Positions 1 to 8,737 of a stretch of 64,000 nucleotides of DNA are shown here, in pieces (the stretch's first letter is position 1; every line of letters begins with the position of its first letter). The stretch is from Synechococcus sp. Nb3U1 (GTDB lineage: Bacteria; Cyanobacteriota; Cyanobacteriia; Thermostichales; Thermostichaceae). The notes beneath the pieces are model-generated. The model made no database searches, had not been told where the DNA came from, and was given only the letters and a program-made list of their open reading frames with translations. Made by a program: the position numbers and the translations under genes. The DNA is taken from assembly GCF_021533835.1 (NCBI RefSeq), contig NZ_JAKFYQ010000001.1:1832079-1896078 (forward strand). The letters are read 5' to 3'.

Positions 1-2340
1 TATCGCTGCTACTGGGCGGATCGGCAACTGCGCTGGAACCTCTCGGTGGGTATTGTCCTAGCGGATCGACAGGGCAAGCCTCAGCAAATTGTTGGTGTTA
101 CCCTCGATATTTCTGAACGCAAACAACTGGAAGCAGCCGTAGCCAAGCAGGAACGACACTATCGCCAAATCCTAGAGACGATCCCGGATATGCTGTTTCA
201 TCTGGATCGCCAAGGGAGGTGTCTAGAATTTAAGCCCCCCAGCTATTTCCCTACCCTACATCCACCGGATTTCTATCTGGGCAAAACGCCTCAGGAGCTA
301 TTTCCGGCTCCCTATGCCGAGGCGATCCTGCGGCATCTGGAACTGGCTTTTGTGACGAAACATGTTCAAGAGATGGAATACCCGTGGGCAGGGCCATCTC
401 CACATCCTCAATACCGACAGGCTCGTTTTGTCCCCTTTGGGGAAGATGAGATGCTGGTGATTGTGCGGGATATCACCTCTCGTAAGCAAACAGAGTTAAG
501 GCTACAGCAGCGAATTGAACGGGAAAAGCTGCTCAACCAACTGGTGCAGGCAATCAATACTGCTTTGGATTTACCTACTCTTTTCGAAGTGGTAGTCCGT
601 TCGGTGCGTCAGGTTTTAGGGGCGGCTCGGATCACCCTTTATCAACATTTGCCCGCTGAGGCGGTGTGGGTGGGCATTGCGAGCGCCAGGGATCCTGACC
701 ATTTGCCCAGCACTTTGAACTTGCGGGTGCCCGATACCAATGAGTTTGTGGTTATCGACCATTTGAAGCGGCTGCAAATTTTTTGTGTGCAAGACCCGGA
801 GCAGGTTTCGGATCCCTCCCCTACCTTTCAAAGAGTCCTGGAAGAAAAACAGAACCATCAGCTTGGCCCGTGGCTTGTAGTACCGGTTGCTCACCATGGT
901 CAACTGTGGGGGGGGCTATCTCTACGGCGGTTGACTCTAGATCCCGGTTGGCAACCGGATGAGATCGAGCTAGTATCAGCGATCAGCGATCATTTGGCGG
1001 TGGCGATTCAGCAGGCAGAACTTTATCAAAGGCTGCAACAAACCAATGCAGAATTGGATTATCAGGTACAGGTTCGCAATGTGGAAATCCAGCAAGCCTA
1101 CGACTACGAAGCCCTGCTGCAGGTGATCACTGAAGAAATTCGCGCCAGTTTGGATGAACAACAGATTTTGGAGACAGTAGCCCAAGAATTGGCCATGAGT
1201 CTGAACCTCTCCAATTGCGCAATTGCCCTGCACAATCCAGAACGACAAGTCAGTATTTTGGTAGTGGATTACTTGGCGGTCGAAGGGATCCGGCGCTTTC
1301 CTTTAGAGATCCCATTTGTGGATTTTGCCGAGGTGATCAACCAGCTCCAGCAGGGGCAAATTTGTCATTTCAGCAATTTCCACCATCCCTGCTGGCCCGA
1401 CCATGACCGCTATACCCTGCTGATTGTGCCCATTGACGATGACGGGGATCCAACCCGACCCAATAGGAGGGTGCTGGGGGATATTTGTGGATCCCGTCCG
1501 CCGGGCCAGGTGTTTACGGAGCAGGAACAACGTCTGATCCGCCGAGTTGCCAGCCAGTGTGCCATTGCTATTCGCCAAGCCCGCTTTTACCAAACCATTC
1601 AGCAGCAGGTGCAACAGCTGCAGGCTCTGAATCAGCTCAAGGACGAATTCCTACACATGGTCTCCCACGAGATGCGCACACCCCTCACTAACATGAAGCT
1701 GGCCATCGGGTTCCTTTCAAAGGCCAATTTGACCGAACGGGAAAGGCGCTATTTGCACATTTTGGAGATGGAGACCAACCGTGAAATTGATTTGATTAAC
1801 GATCTGTTGGAGTTGCAGGCCATCGAGTCGGGAAACAAAGCCCTGAAGCTCTCTTGTCTCTTTCCCCAAGAGTGGATCAAAGAGATCTCAGCTCCCTTTT
1901 TGCTGCGGGCCACCGAACAACGTCAACACTTTCACGTCCATCTAGATGCAAACCTTCTGCCCCTTTATACCGATGAAAATCTATTATCACGGGTGGTGAA
2001 TGAACTCTTGAACAATGCTTGTAAATACACTCCAACTGAGCAAGAAATTTATCTTCATCTGCAGATGAACCAGGACGTTCAAAATGGTACCCTCGGCTGG
2101 CTGATTACCGTTCGCAATACAGGGGTGGAAATTCCAGCAGAAGCGCTGCCCCATCTGTTTGAAAAGTTTTACCGCGTTGCCCACCTGGATCGGCGTAACG
2201 TGGGAGGCACAGGACTGGGGTTGCCCTTAGCCCAGAAAGCAGTGGAGTTGTTGCAGGGATCCCTGACGGTGGAAAGCCACTCTGAACAGGTCATCTTTCA
2301 TGTGTGGTGTCCCCATCAAGATGGGCTGCGAGAGGCCTAG
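1..2340 (+). CDS. PAS/GAF sensor histidine kinase (5' end outside window)
   Basis: The reading frame is open from base 1, so the start lies upstream; 779 codons are visible. Visible order: the end of a PAS/PAC domain (GVTLDISERKQ), a second PAS with its PAC tail (IVRDITSRKQ), two GAF-like domains (about residues 180-330 and 380-525), then a HisKA domain with the phospho-acceptor His near residue 556 (SHEMRTPLTNMK) and a HATPase_c domain with N box (ELLNNACKY) and G box (GGTGLGLPLA). By family knowledge it autophosphorylates and passes phosphate to a response regulator. No receiver domain and no adjacent regulator gene is visible, so the partner is unknown. No membrane segment is visible, so the visible part looks cytoplasmic. 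The kinase core resembles that of the gene at 8738-11527, including ELLNNACKY. Confidence 0.93.
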   Translation, partial: YRCYWADRQLRWNLSVGIVLADRQGKPQQIVGVTLDISERKQLEAAVAKQERHYRQILETIPDMLFHLDRQGRCLEFKPPSYFPTLHPPDFYLGKTPQELFPAPYAEAILRHLELAFVTKHVQEMEYPWAGPSPHPQYRQARFVPFGEDEMLVIVRDITSRKQTELRLQQRIEREKLLNQLVQAINTALDLPTLFEVVVRSVRQVLGAARITLYQHLPAEAVWVGIASARDPDHLPSTLNLRVPDTNEFVVIDHLKRLQIFCVQDPEQVSDPSPTFQRVLEEKQNHQLGPWLVVPVAHHGQLWGGLSLRRLTLDPGWQPDEIELVSAISDHLAVAIQQAELYQRLQQTNAELDYQVQVRNVEIQQAYDYEALLQVITEEIRASLDEQQILETVAQELAMSLNLSNCAIALHNPERQVSILVVDYLAVEGIRRFPLEIPFVDFAEVINQLQQGQICHFSNFHHPCWPDHDRYTLLIVPIDDDGDPTRPNRRVLGDICGSRPPGQVFTEQEQRLIRRVASQCAIAIRQARFYQTIQQQVQQLQALNQLKDEFLHMVSHEMRTPLTNMKLAIGFLSKANLTERERRYLHILEMETNREIDLINDLLELQAIESGNKALKLSCLFPQEWIKEISAPFLLRATEQRQHFHVHLDANLLPLYTDENLLSRVVNELLNNACKYTPTEQEIYLHLQMNQDVQNGTLGWLITVRNTGVEIPAEALPHLFEKFYRVAHLDRRNVGGTGLGLPLAQKAVELLQGSLTVESHSEQVIFHVWCPHQDGLREA

Positions 2341-2372
2341 AGATCGCCCAGCCAGAGGTAAACTGAACCAAA

Positions 2373-2445
2373 CGCCTTGCGCAGGACTCGAACCTGCAAC
2401 CATCGACTTAGAAGGTCGGTGCTCTATCCTTTGAGCTAGCAAGGC
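2373..2445 (-). tRNA. tRNA-Arg (anticodon UCU)
   Basis: The minus strand folds into a complete 73-nt cloverleaf. The 7-bp acceptor stem is GCCTTGC/GCAAGGC with discriminator G, the D arm is GCTC/GAGC, the anticodon loop is CTTCTAA with anticodon TCT, the variable loop has 5 nt, and the T arm is GCAGG-TTCGAGT-CCTGC. The first anticodon-stem pair (27-43) is a C-A mismatch. CCA is not encoded. The tRNA reads AGA codons. It sits just downstream of, and antiparallel to, the kinase gene. Confidence 0.95.
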
Positions 2446-2564
2446 CGAAGGGTTTTTTGTTGCAAGGTCATTATATCCCTGTCGGTTGAGGGCTCGGCTG
2501 AGACGAACCCCCGCCGAAGTTCTGCATTGCTGCGCAGACAAGTTACGCGGTTTGACGGAAAAAT

Positions 2565-2849
2565 TTGCAGGTGAATGCTCCCACCATAGAAACAGCAGCT
2601 ATTGAGCAGTTATTGAGTTTTCTAGCTCAGGTTATGAACGTTAAAGAAATTGCCCAACAGGCTTTTAAGACGGGGCGCTTGAGCCTGCTTCAGGAAACCT
2701 ATCTGTACGAACTGTTTGAGGCCCACCGTACGGATGAGGAGGATCTACGGGCGGCAGACTCTCTGATCAATGCCCTTTTGGATGGTGCTGTGCAGCGGGA
2801 GAGCCAAGGCTGGGATCCCTGCCCGACCATCCCGGACTTTGATCTTTAG
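2565..2849 (+). CDS. small conserved hypothetical protein
   Basis: A protein of about 94 aa opening with TTG at 2565 or GTG at 2571; neither has a strong Shine-Dalgarno. It is acidic and predicted mostly helical, with no signal peptide, membrane segment or cysteine cluster. It contains a segment (LQETYLYELFEAHRTDEEDLRAA when split at 20 reads as a helix rich in E, L and A). I recognise it only as resembling short cyanobacterial hypotheticals, and I assign no function. It lies alone between the tRNA (minus) and the convergent radC operon, so context gives little help. Codon use and the GGATCC motif near its end match the neighbours, so it looks native. Confidence 0.6.
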   Translation: MQVNAPTIETAAIEQLLSFLAQVMNVKEIAQQAFKTGRLSLLQETYLYELFEAHRTDEEDLRAADSLINALLDGAVQRESQGWDPCPTIPDFDL

Positions 2850-2886
2850 AGATGATCTTTGAGAGCCCTTGGCAAAAGCGCTCCAG

Positions 2887-3621
2887 TTATTCCGGCTGGG
2901 GAATTTCCTCCCAGAGAGTAGTCCGTTGGCGCAGGCTGAGGAAGTGTCCGCCCCCCAGAATTAGGTGATCCAACACAGGAATTTGCAGCAGTTGCCCTGC
3001 TTGTAACAGTTGTCGGGTGAGGGCGAGATCTTCCGGGCTGGGATCCAAGCTGCCGGAGGGGTGGTTGTGGGCAATGAGGATGCGGCTGGCTCCTTGCTTA
3101 ATGGCGCTGCGAAAGGTTTCGCGGGGGTGAGAAAGGGTTTCGGTGGCAGTGCCGCGGGTAACAATCTGCTGGCTGAGCAGCTTGTGTTTGATATCCAGGT
3201 GTAGCACGGCAAAGTGTTCCTGAGCCTCCCACATCAACTCGCCACTCAGAGCCATAGCTGCCTGTTCGGGAGAATCGATCACTGTACGCTCCGGTGGACG
3301 GGCCAAAAACACCCGCCGCCCCAATTCAATCGCCGCCAGGAGGGTGGCTGCCTTGGCCGGGCCGATGCCCTCGATCTGAATCAGTTCCCCCGCCTCCACC
3401 TGTCGTAGTTGGCCGAGGGGATCCCCTTGGTGGCGCTCCAATTCCTTGAGCAGCAACTGTCCTAGCCCCACGGCTGAGAGCTTGCCTGGTCCCTGTCCCG
3501 TGTTCAGCAAAATGGCCAGCAGCTCGGCATTAGAGAGAGTTTTGGCCCCGTAGGTGAGCAGACGTTCGCGGGGACGATCCTGAGCGGGGATATCGCTGAT
3601 GCGTAAAACGTACTGGCTCAT
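2887..3621 (-). CDS. radC: RadC/JAB-domain DNA repair-like protein
   Basis: A 244-aa RadC family protein. The N-terminal half has the RadC helix-hairpin-helix region ([15 protein letters not shown]). The C-terminal half has the JAB/MPN metalloprotease-like fold with the metal site [14 protein letters not shown] near residue 184. Although named for DNA repair, the biochemical role of the family is unsettled. The start is ATG at 3621, not the upstream ATG at 3660, because this ATG overlaps the stop of the upstream glycosyltransferase as ATGA, a sign of translational coupling. It is the last gene of a three-gene minus-strand operon (CIA30 protein, glycosyltransferase, radC). Confidence 0.93.
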   Translation of the reverse strand: MSQYVLRISDIPAQDRPRERLLTYGAKTLSNAELLAILLNTGQGPGKLSAVGLGQLLLKELERHQGDPLGQLRQVEAGELIQIEGIGPAKAATLLAAIELGRRVFLARPPERTVIDSPEQAAMALSGELMWEAQEHFAVLHLDIKHKLLSQQIVTRGTATETLSHPRETFRSAIKQGASRILIAHNHPSGSLDPSPEDLALTRQLLQAGQLLQIPVLDHLILGGGHFLSLRQRTTLWEEIPQPE

Positions 3622-5471
3622 GGCGGAGGAGAAAAGCTGGGGGATGTTTTTAGGAGCCAAAAGGGACCCTGTTGCTCAATCGCCTGTAAAGATCCCCGTT
3701 CAGCCAACTCTTCCACGAAGGGATCCCAAGTGACCAGATAATCCGGCATTTGCCCCGTCCTCTCCCAGGCAGATAGCTCCGCCGGAAAAGCTGCATAGGG
3801 AACCTGCAGCGGGCCATAGAAGTAGGGTACAAACGAGCGGAACCCGTACAGCCCCACTGTTCCGGGCAGGGCCGATTGGGAGTTCTCGGGTGCAGGTTCA
3901 GCTTCTAAATGGGCTTCAGTGCTAACAAACCGTTGAAAAAATTGGATGGATCCTCCTTGGGTATGCTGCAACAGACGCGGGAAAACCCAGCCCCAGGCCA
4001 ACTGGGCGCTCAACCCGGTGGCTAAGAGCAAACTCACCCACCCCCAAACCTTTTGCCGACCGAATATCCAGGCTAGCCCTCCCCAAAGCAACATCAAAGC
4101 CGGCCCATAGGTGTAGAGGGGCCAGTCCACCCCTGCTCTCAGGTACCCCAAGGTGAGCCCATCCGTCAGAAGGATTCCCCAATTTGCTAGCCCCTCCCCC
4201 TGGGATCCCCCCAGCCAGGGCAACACCAGCCACAGAACCACCCAAAACAAGCCGCTCAGCAGGATCCAAAGGGTTTCCCAAAGGGTGAGCTTGCTCTCTC
4301 TTGCCCACAGACGTTGCAGTCGCCCGGCGGCGAAATAGGCCCCTATCGGGTACAACAGCGAGGTGTAGTGCACCAGCTTGGTTTGCACCAGCAGAGAAAA
4401 CAGCGCCAGCACTACCCCAAAAGCCACCAAAAGTAGATGTTCCGCCCGCTGGCTGGGATCCGTAGCCGTTGCCGCCGAACCAAGTCGTAACCGCGTACTG
4501 CGGGTTCTCGCTCTCCAACGAGAGGAGGACTCTCCACCTCGAATCGTCTGCAGGATCCCGGCCAAAGCCACTGCCCCCCAAGGAAAGCACCCCAACCCAA
4601 AAGCAAGCACATGAAAATAAACCGGGCCAGGATGCCCATCCGATGTGGTGAGGATTCGCCACTGGTAACGGAGAAACTGCTCCACCCATTGCGGCCCCTG
4701 CTCCATCCACTCCACCACAAACCAACTGAGGGCAACGCCACCCGCCAACCCCAAAAAGGCCACTGCCTCACCCCAGTGTGGCCAGGGATCCGGATGCCAA
4801 AGCTTGTAGATAGCCCAAATGAGTAGGGGTAAGCCCAAGCCCAGTGGCCCTTTGGCCAACACTGCTAACCCCAGAGCCAATGCCCCCAGTCCCAACCAAG
4901 CCCGTCCCGACTGCCCAATCAGACGGGCCTGATCCGCCGCAAACAGGGATCCCATTCCCACTCCCATTCCCAGATTAAACAGCGGATCGATCAGGCCGGT
5001 TTTGGCAAAGAACAGGGGCAGATAGCCCGTCAATAGCAAGCTCCCCCACAGGCAGCCAAAGTCTACCCCCCGCAAATGGGATCCCCAGGCCACCAGCAGC
5101 GCCACCGTCATCCCTCCTACCCAAGCATTCGGCAGGCGGGCCGCCCATTCGTTCACCCCTAAAGCGCTCATGGCCAAAGCTTGCAGCCAAAAAAATAAGG
5201 GGGGCTTCTCGAAAAAGGGTTCGCCATTGATGACCAAAGAAAGGGGATCCCCACTTAGGAGCATCTGCCGGGCCAGACTGCCGTAGATCAGCTCATCCCA
5301 GTCGAACAAAAAAGGGATCCCTTGCCACCACAGCAGCCATCCTCCCGCTAGCAACCCCATGCCCAGAGCTGGCCAGACTGGCAAAGCAGCCCAAAGGGAT
5401 CCCCCAGAATGAAATCTGCTTCGAGGGGAGAGCAACGGGGATTTAAGCATGGAACTGTTCAACCCGTTCAA
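3618..5471 (-). CDS. ArnT/PMT-like membrane glycosyltransferase
   Basis: A polytopic membrane protein of about 617 aa with around ten or more hydrophobic segments. The first extracytoplasmic loop carries the GT-C signature: [14 protein letters not shown] followed by [16 protein letters not shown], as in ArnT and other GT39/GT83 enzymes, with the acidic Asp-Glu pair used for catalysis. These enzymes use a lipid-linked sugar donor at the membrane to glycosylate lipids or proteins; the acceptor here is unknown. A start at ATG 5450 is equally possible. Either start overlaps the end of the upstream CIA30 gene, and the stop overlaps the radC start, so all three genes are probably co-transcribed. 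Confidence 0.85.
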   Translation of the reverse strand: MNGLNSSMLKSPLLSPRSRFHSGGSLWAALPVWPALGMGLLAGGWLLWWQGIPFLFDWDELIYGSLARQMLLSGDPLSLVINGEPFFEKPPLFFWLQALAMSALGVNEWAARLPNAWVGGMTVALLVAWGSHLRGVDFGCLWGSLLLTGYLPLFFAKTGLIDPLFNLGMGVGMGSLFAADQARLIGQSGRAWLGLGALALGLAVLAKGPLGLGLPLLIWAIYKLWHPDPWPHWGEAVAFLGLAGGVALSWFVVEWMEQGPQWVEQFLRYQWRILTTSDGHPGPVYFHVLAFGLGCFPWGAVALAGILQTIRGGESSSRWRARTRSTRLRLGSAATATDPSQRAEHLLLVAFGVVLALFSLLVQTKLVHYTSLLYPIGAYFAAGRLQRLWARESKLTLWETLWILLSGLFWVVLWLVLPWLGGSQGEGLANWGILLTDGLTLGYLRAGVDWPLYTYGPALMLLWGGLAWIFGRQKVWGWVSLLLATGLSAQLAWGWVFPRLLQHTQGGSIQFFQRFVSTEAHLEAEPAPENSQSALPGTVGLYGFRSFVPYFYGPLQVPYAAFPAELSAWERTGQMPDYLVTWDPFVEELAERGSLQAIEQQGPFWLLKTSPSFSPPP

Positions 5472-6507
5472 CTTGGCCCACAGCTTGTGGCGACCGCATC
5501 ACCCGCAGTAATTGTGCCACCAGGATGGGCTCTTCCACATCCACAGCAGCTTCCACCCCACACCAACGGGGAGAACACGCTTGTATGAGAGCCAGCAGTT
5601 GCTCGGAGATCCGGCCTCGCACCACCCCGATGATTTGCGGCAAGGGATCCCGGCGATAGGCCCCGATCCACCGCAAGCGCAGTTGAAAGGATCCCGGACG
5701 AAAACGGGGGTTCAGGCTACCATCCGCCTCAAACTTACTCAGCATCAACTGCAACGAGCAGATCCGACGGGTATTCAAGGGAGGAGCAGCGGGCACGATA
5801 CGGGCGCGAAAGGTGGGCACCATCTCGCCAAACGGGATCCGTAGGGTCTGCTCCGCCTCAGGCGAGGTCTCAAAGGCATAGCTATAAGCAGGACTATCCC
5901 ACCCGGTTTGGTCCCGCACAAAGAACTTGTAACGTTGTCCATCTCCTTGCAGGCGCAGCTCCAGGCCCGCAAACTCTGACAAATCCAAGGGCGGTTCTAG
6001 GTTGCGGGTGCGTGTGGAAACAAACCCGCCAGAGTTGGCCGTAGAAACCTGCCCTGTGAACAGAAGCTGCTGCTCCCCCCATCGCAACTGGCTTTGGCTC
6101 ACCCCCCCCATGACCACATCATCCAAGATGCCCCAAAACTCGTTGAACTCTGGGTTGGGTTGGCGAAAATCAAACAGCATCTGCTCCGTCTGGTGGCCCA
6201 TCTGCTCCAGATGGGTTTTGGCCAGTTCCACATCCTCTAGACCCAGGAACACGGTCGCCGTCGCCCAAACCGGGCTGGAGTCAAGTACCTCCACTCCCTG
6301 CTGCCTCAGGGCCTCTGCTAACCCGACTGGCAACCCTTGCCCCAGCAACAGAACTTGAGAAGGGATCGCCCCGGAAAGGAAAGGTGGCACAGGATTGACG
6401 CTCGACTTTGGCTGAAACCCATTTTGTACCCAGCGCCAAACCTCTGCAAAGGGCAGCGCATCGTAGTAGGTCAGAGTATTCAAGAATCGGCCCAGATCCC
6501 AGGACAT
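5443..6507 (-). CDS. CIA30 family protein
   Basis: A 354-aa protein whose central part matches the CIA30 family (NADH:ubiquinone oxidoreductase intermediate-associated protein 30): ILDDVVMGGVSQSQL, then FTGQVSTANSGGFVSTRTR, a beta-rich segment and FRARIVPAAPPLN. The N-terminal 110 residues are a separate region (DLGRFLNTLTYYDALPFAEV) with a possible nucleotide-binding-like beta strand. Cyanobacterial CIA30 proteins are often annotated as complex I-related, but the function is not settled. The start is set at ATG 6507 (MSWDLGRF); the upstream in-frame extension to 6549 looks non-native. The C-terminus overlaps the downstream glycosyltransferase start. Confidence 0.82.
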   Translation of the reverse strand: MSWDLGRFLNTLTYYDALPFAEVWRWVQNGFQPKSSVNPVPPFLSGAIPSQVLLLGQGLPVGLAEALRQQGVEVLDSSPVWATATVFLGLEDVELAKTHLEQMGHQTEQMLFDFRQPNPEFNEFWGILDDVVMGGVSQSQLRWGEQQLLFTGQVSTANSGGFVSTRTRNLEPPLDLSEFAGLELRLQGDGQRYKFFVRDQTGWDSPAYSYAFETSPEAEQTLRIPFGEMVPTFRARIVPAAPPLNTRRICSLQLMLSKFEADGSLNPRFRPGSFQLRLRWIGAYRRDPLPQIIGVVRGRISEQLLALIQACSPRWCGVEAAVDVEEPILVAQLLRVMRSPQAVGQVERVEQFHA

Positions 6508-6657
6508 CACTGAACCCTCAGAATGGCAACGGCCTTGCAAGCAGGGCAAATGCCTACAGAATAGCGTTGCTGGGGTTGTCCTTGAGCATCAAAGACCCCT
6601 GCCAAACCACCACGATTCCCCCACAATGAAAGGGATCCCGCTCTGGAGACTGCCTTT

Positions 6658-7563
6658 GTGTACAGCATCACCTCATTCCCCCAGCCCTACCTGACCTATC
6701 TCCTCAAAGATGAACAGAGCGGGGCAGAAGCAGAGATCGTGCCCGAGCGGGGCGGCATTCTCACCCGTTGGCGTATGGATGGCCCTCCGGGCCGTGCAGA
6801 GCACGATGGAGAAGAGATCCTCTACATGGATGAGGAACGGTTTCTGGATCCCAGCCTGACGGTACGGGGCGGTATCCCAATCCTATTCCCTATTTGTGGC
6901 AATCTGCCCGAGAACACCTACAGCCATGCAGGACAGAGATACACCCTCAAACAGCACGGTTTTGCCCGGAACCTACCCTGGCAGGTGGTGGATCAAGACA
7001 CCGAGGGTCAAGCCTCTCTAACGTTGATGTTGGAAAGCAATGCCGAAACCCTGTCAGTTTATCCCTTCGAGTTCACGCTTCTGTTCAGCTACCAACTTCG
7101 GGATCGCCAGCTTCTCTTCAAGCAACACATCACCAACCGCTCTGAAAAGCCCATGCCTTTTTCAGTCGGGTTTCACCCCTATTTTCATGTGGAGGAGGCC
7201 GTTAAACCGAAGTTACAGCTTGGGATCCCGGCCCATGAACTCTACGACCACCTCAGCAAAACCAGCGCCCCTTTTGCGGGTAGCTTGGATTGGACAGCTC
7301 CTGAAATCGATGTGGCCTTCAAGTCGTTGTCTGCTCAAGAGGCAGTGGTTACGGATCCGGTGGCGGGGAGAAGGCTAATCCTCACCTACGACGAGATCTT
7401 CAGCACCCTCGTTTTCTGGACGGTGCAGGGCAAACCCTTCTTTTGTCTGGAACCCTGGACAGGGCCACGCAATGCTCTGATCACAGGCGAAAAGCTGATC
7501 CAACTGCCACCAGGAGATAGCCTAGAAACTCAGTTTGCGCTGCGGGTAGAGGCTCTGGGCTAA
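6658..7563 (+). CDS. aldose 1-epimerase-like / hexose-6-phosphate mutarotase-like protein
   Basis: A 301-aa protein of the galactose mutarotase-like superfamily. Visible features are an N-terminal beta-sandwich with PERGGILTRWRMDG, the substrate-pocket stretch GGIPILFPICGNLPEN, a catalytic His region with GFHPYFHV, and LEPWTGPRNAL near the C-terminus. The family interconverts alpha and beta anomers of free or phosphorylated sugars; which sugar is used here cannot be read from sequence. The start is GTG 6658. It is divergent from the CIA30 operon, with about 150 bp between the two starts. It appears monocistronic. Confidence 0.85.
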   Translation: MYSITSFPQPYLTYLLKDEQSGAEAEIVPERGGILTRWRMDGPPGRAEHDGEEILYMDEERFLDPSLTVRGGIPILFPICGNLPENTYSHAGQRYTLKQHGFARNLPWQVVDQDTEGQASLTLMLESNAETLSVYPFEFTLLFSYQLRDRQLLFKQHITNRSEKPMPFSVGFHPYFHVEEAVKPKLQLGIPAHELYDHLSKTSAPFAGSLDWTAPEIDVAFKSLSAQEAVVTDPVAGRRLILTYDEIFSTLVFWTVQGKPFFCLEPWTGPRNALITGEKLIQLPPGDSLETQFALRVEALG

Positions 7564-7588
7564 GTAGCCTGTCAGAAGCTGGATCCCT

Positions 7589-8683
7589 CTAGGCAACCGG
7601 GCTCGGATCTTGACCTTGGCCCAAAACCTGAATGGCGACTTGCAGTTGTAGCGCCTCCTCTCCGCTACCCAGTCCCATCTGTAGGATTGGGCCAGAAAGT
7701 GTTTCTAAACAACGGCAAAGGCGACGCAAATGGGGGGTACTGGCACCAATGTGGCCATCCAACTTGTCGGTTAGGGATCCCAGGCGTTTCCAGGTGGTGA
7801 AAAGACGCGCCAAGATTTGCTCCAGTTGAGCCGCTTGATTCACCAAATCAGCCGTCAAGTTGAGCAATCCCAAGCGCAAGGCTTCTTCGAGTGCCTCCTC
7901 CAAATCCAACCCCTCCTGCTCCTGCAGAGCTTGCACCTGAGCGGCAGATTGTAAATATCGAGCCAAAAAACGGGCATCGGCGGTGGCTTGCTTGAGGGTA
8001 TCCACATCGGGGTTGAGGACGATCTCCTCCTGCAAGGCCTGTTGATGGGATGCGGGCAATTTTTCCAGTTCCCGCACCAGAGGGGTGAGGTAACGAGTGG
8101 GAATACTCTGTTCGGCAGCTTTGGCCCGTACGGGCGCTGGGATCAACTCAGAAGTGGCAGCAGTCCACTCATCGGCAAGGTCGCGCACCTGTCGGCGGGT
8201 AATACGTTGGCCTTGCTGGGCGGCTTCCACCACCATTTGCTGCACTTCTGCGGGAGCTTGGGCGGTTTCTATGAAGGCGCGTTTGCTGAACCGATCCACC
8301 GTTTCTGGGGCCAGTTCCTTGGCTCGCATGAGGCTATCGGCGCTGTCTGCCAGCTCCAGCAGCGCGTAGGCCCGACTCTTGCTGATCTCTCGATCCTTCA
8401 GCCAATGGAGAAAGCCACTGCCGCGTCCATCCCCCCGCTGCTTTTCCCGATCCCGTACCACCCGCAAAATGCGCCCCCGCCAAATCTCTGTTTGTATATC
8501 GAAGCGGTCACATACCTGCCAGGCCTGTTCCACCTGCCGATGAAACTCCAGTTCGGGCAAACCTTCGTCCATGGGATCCGGCAACACCAAGTCTTGCAGG
8601 GCTCCTGTGGGTAATTCAGGCCCAGATTCCAGGCGGATGGCCGATGCCTCTACTGATGTTGCAACTGTTTCAAGAGTCTCCAT
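7589..8683 (-). CDS. conserved hypothetical protein, possible DUF3102/ParB-like helical N-terminus
   Basis: A protein of about 364 aa that I do not recognise firmly. It is almost wholly helical. Near residue 85 it has HWLKDREISKSRAYALLELA, which resembles the helix-turn-helix-like segment of plasmid and phage DUF3102/KorB-type proteins. The middle (RITRRQVRDLADEW) could be a second helix-turn-helix. The C-terminal third is coiled-coil-like (ALQEQEGLDLEEALEEALRL). There is no membrane segment. The start is placed at the second Met (8683, METLETV). It is followed by the histidine kinase gene on the same strand upstream of 8738, but a spacer and separate promoters are possible. DNA binding is inference only. 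Confidence 0.6.
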   Translation of the reverse strand: METLETVATSVEASAIRLESGPELPTGALQDLVLPDPMDEGLPELEFHRQVEQAWQVCDRFDIQTEIWRGRILRVVRDREKQRGDGRGSGFLHWLKDREISKSRAYALLELADSADSLMRAKELAPETVDRFSKRAFIETAQAPAEVQQMVVEAAQQGQRITRRQVRDLADEWTAATSELIPAPVRAKAAEQSIPTRYLTPLVRELEKLPASHQQALQEEIVLNPDVDTLKQATADARFLARYLQSAAQVQALQEQEGLDLEEALEEALRLGLLNLTADLVNQAAQLEQILARLFTTWKRLGSLTDKLDGHIGASTPHLRRLCRCLETLSGPILQMGLGSGEEALQLQVAIQVLGQGQDPSPVA

Positions 8684-8737
8684 ACGCCCCCTCACACCCG
8701 AGCCGACCCATTATGGCAGAGCTCCCCATCAAGCGGG

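Noticed and set aside
3922-4725. 267-aa minus-strand frame
   Set aside because: Alternative-frame shadow of the membrane glycosyltransferase.
7988-8614. 208-aa plus-strand frame
   Set aside because: Antisense to the hypothetical at 7589-8683, whose codon pattern and length look more natural; neither has strong family support, so a small doubt remains.
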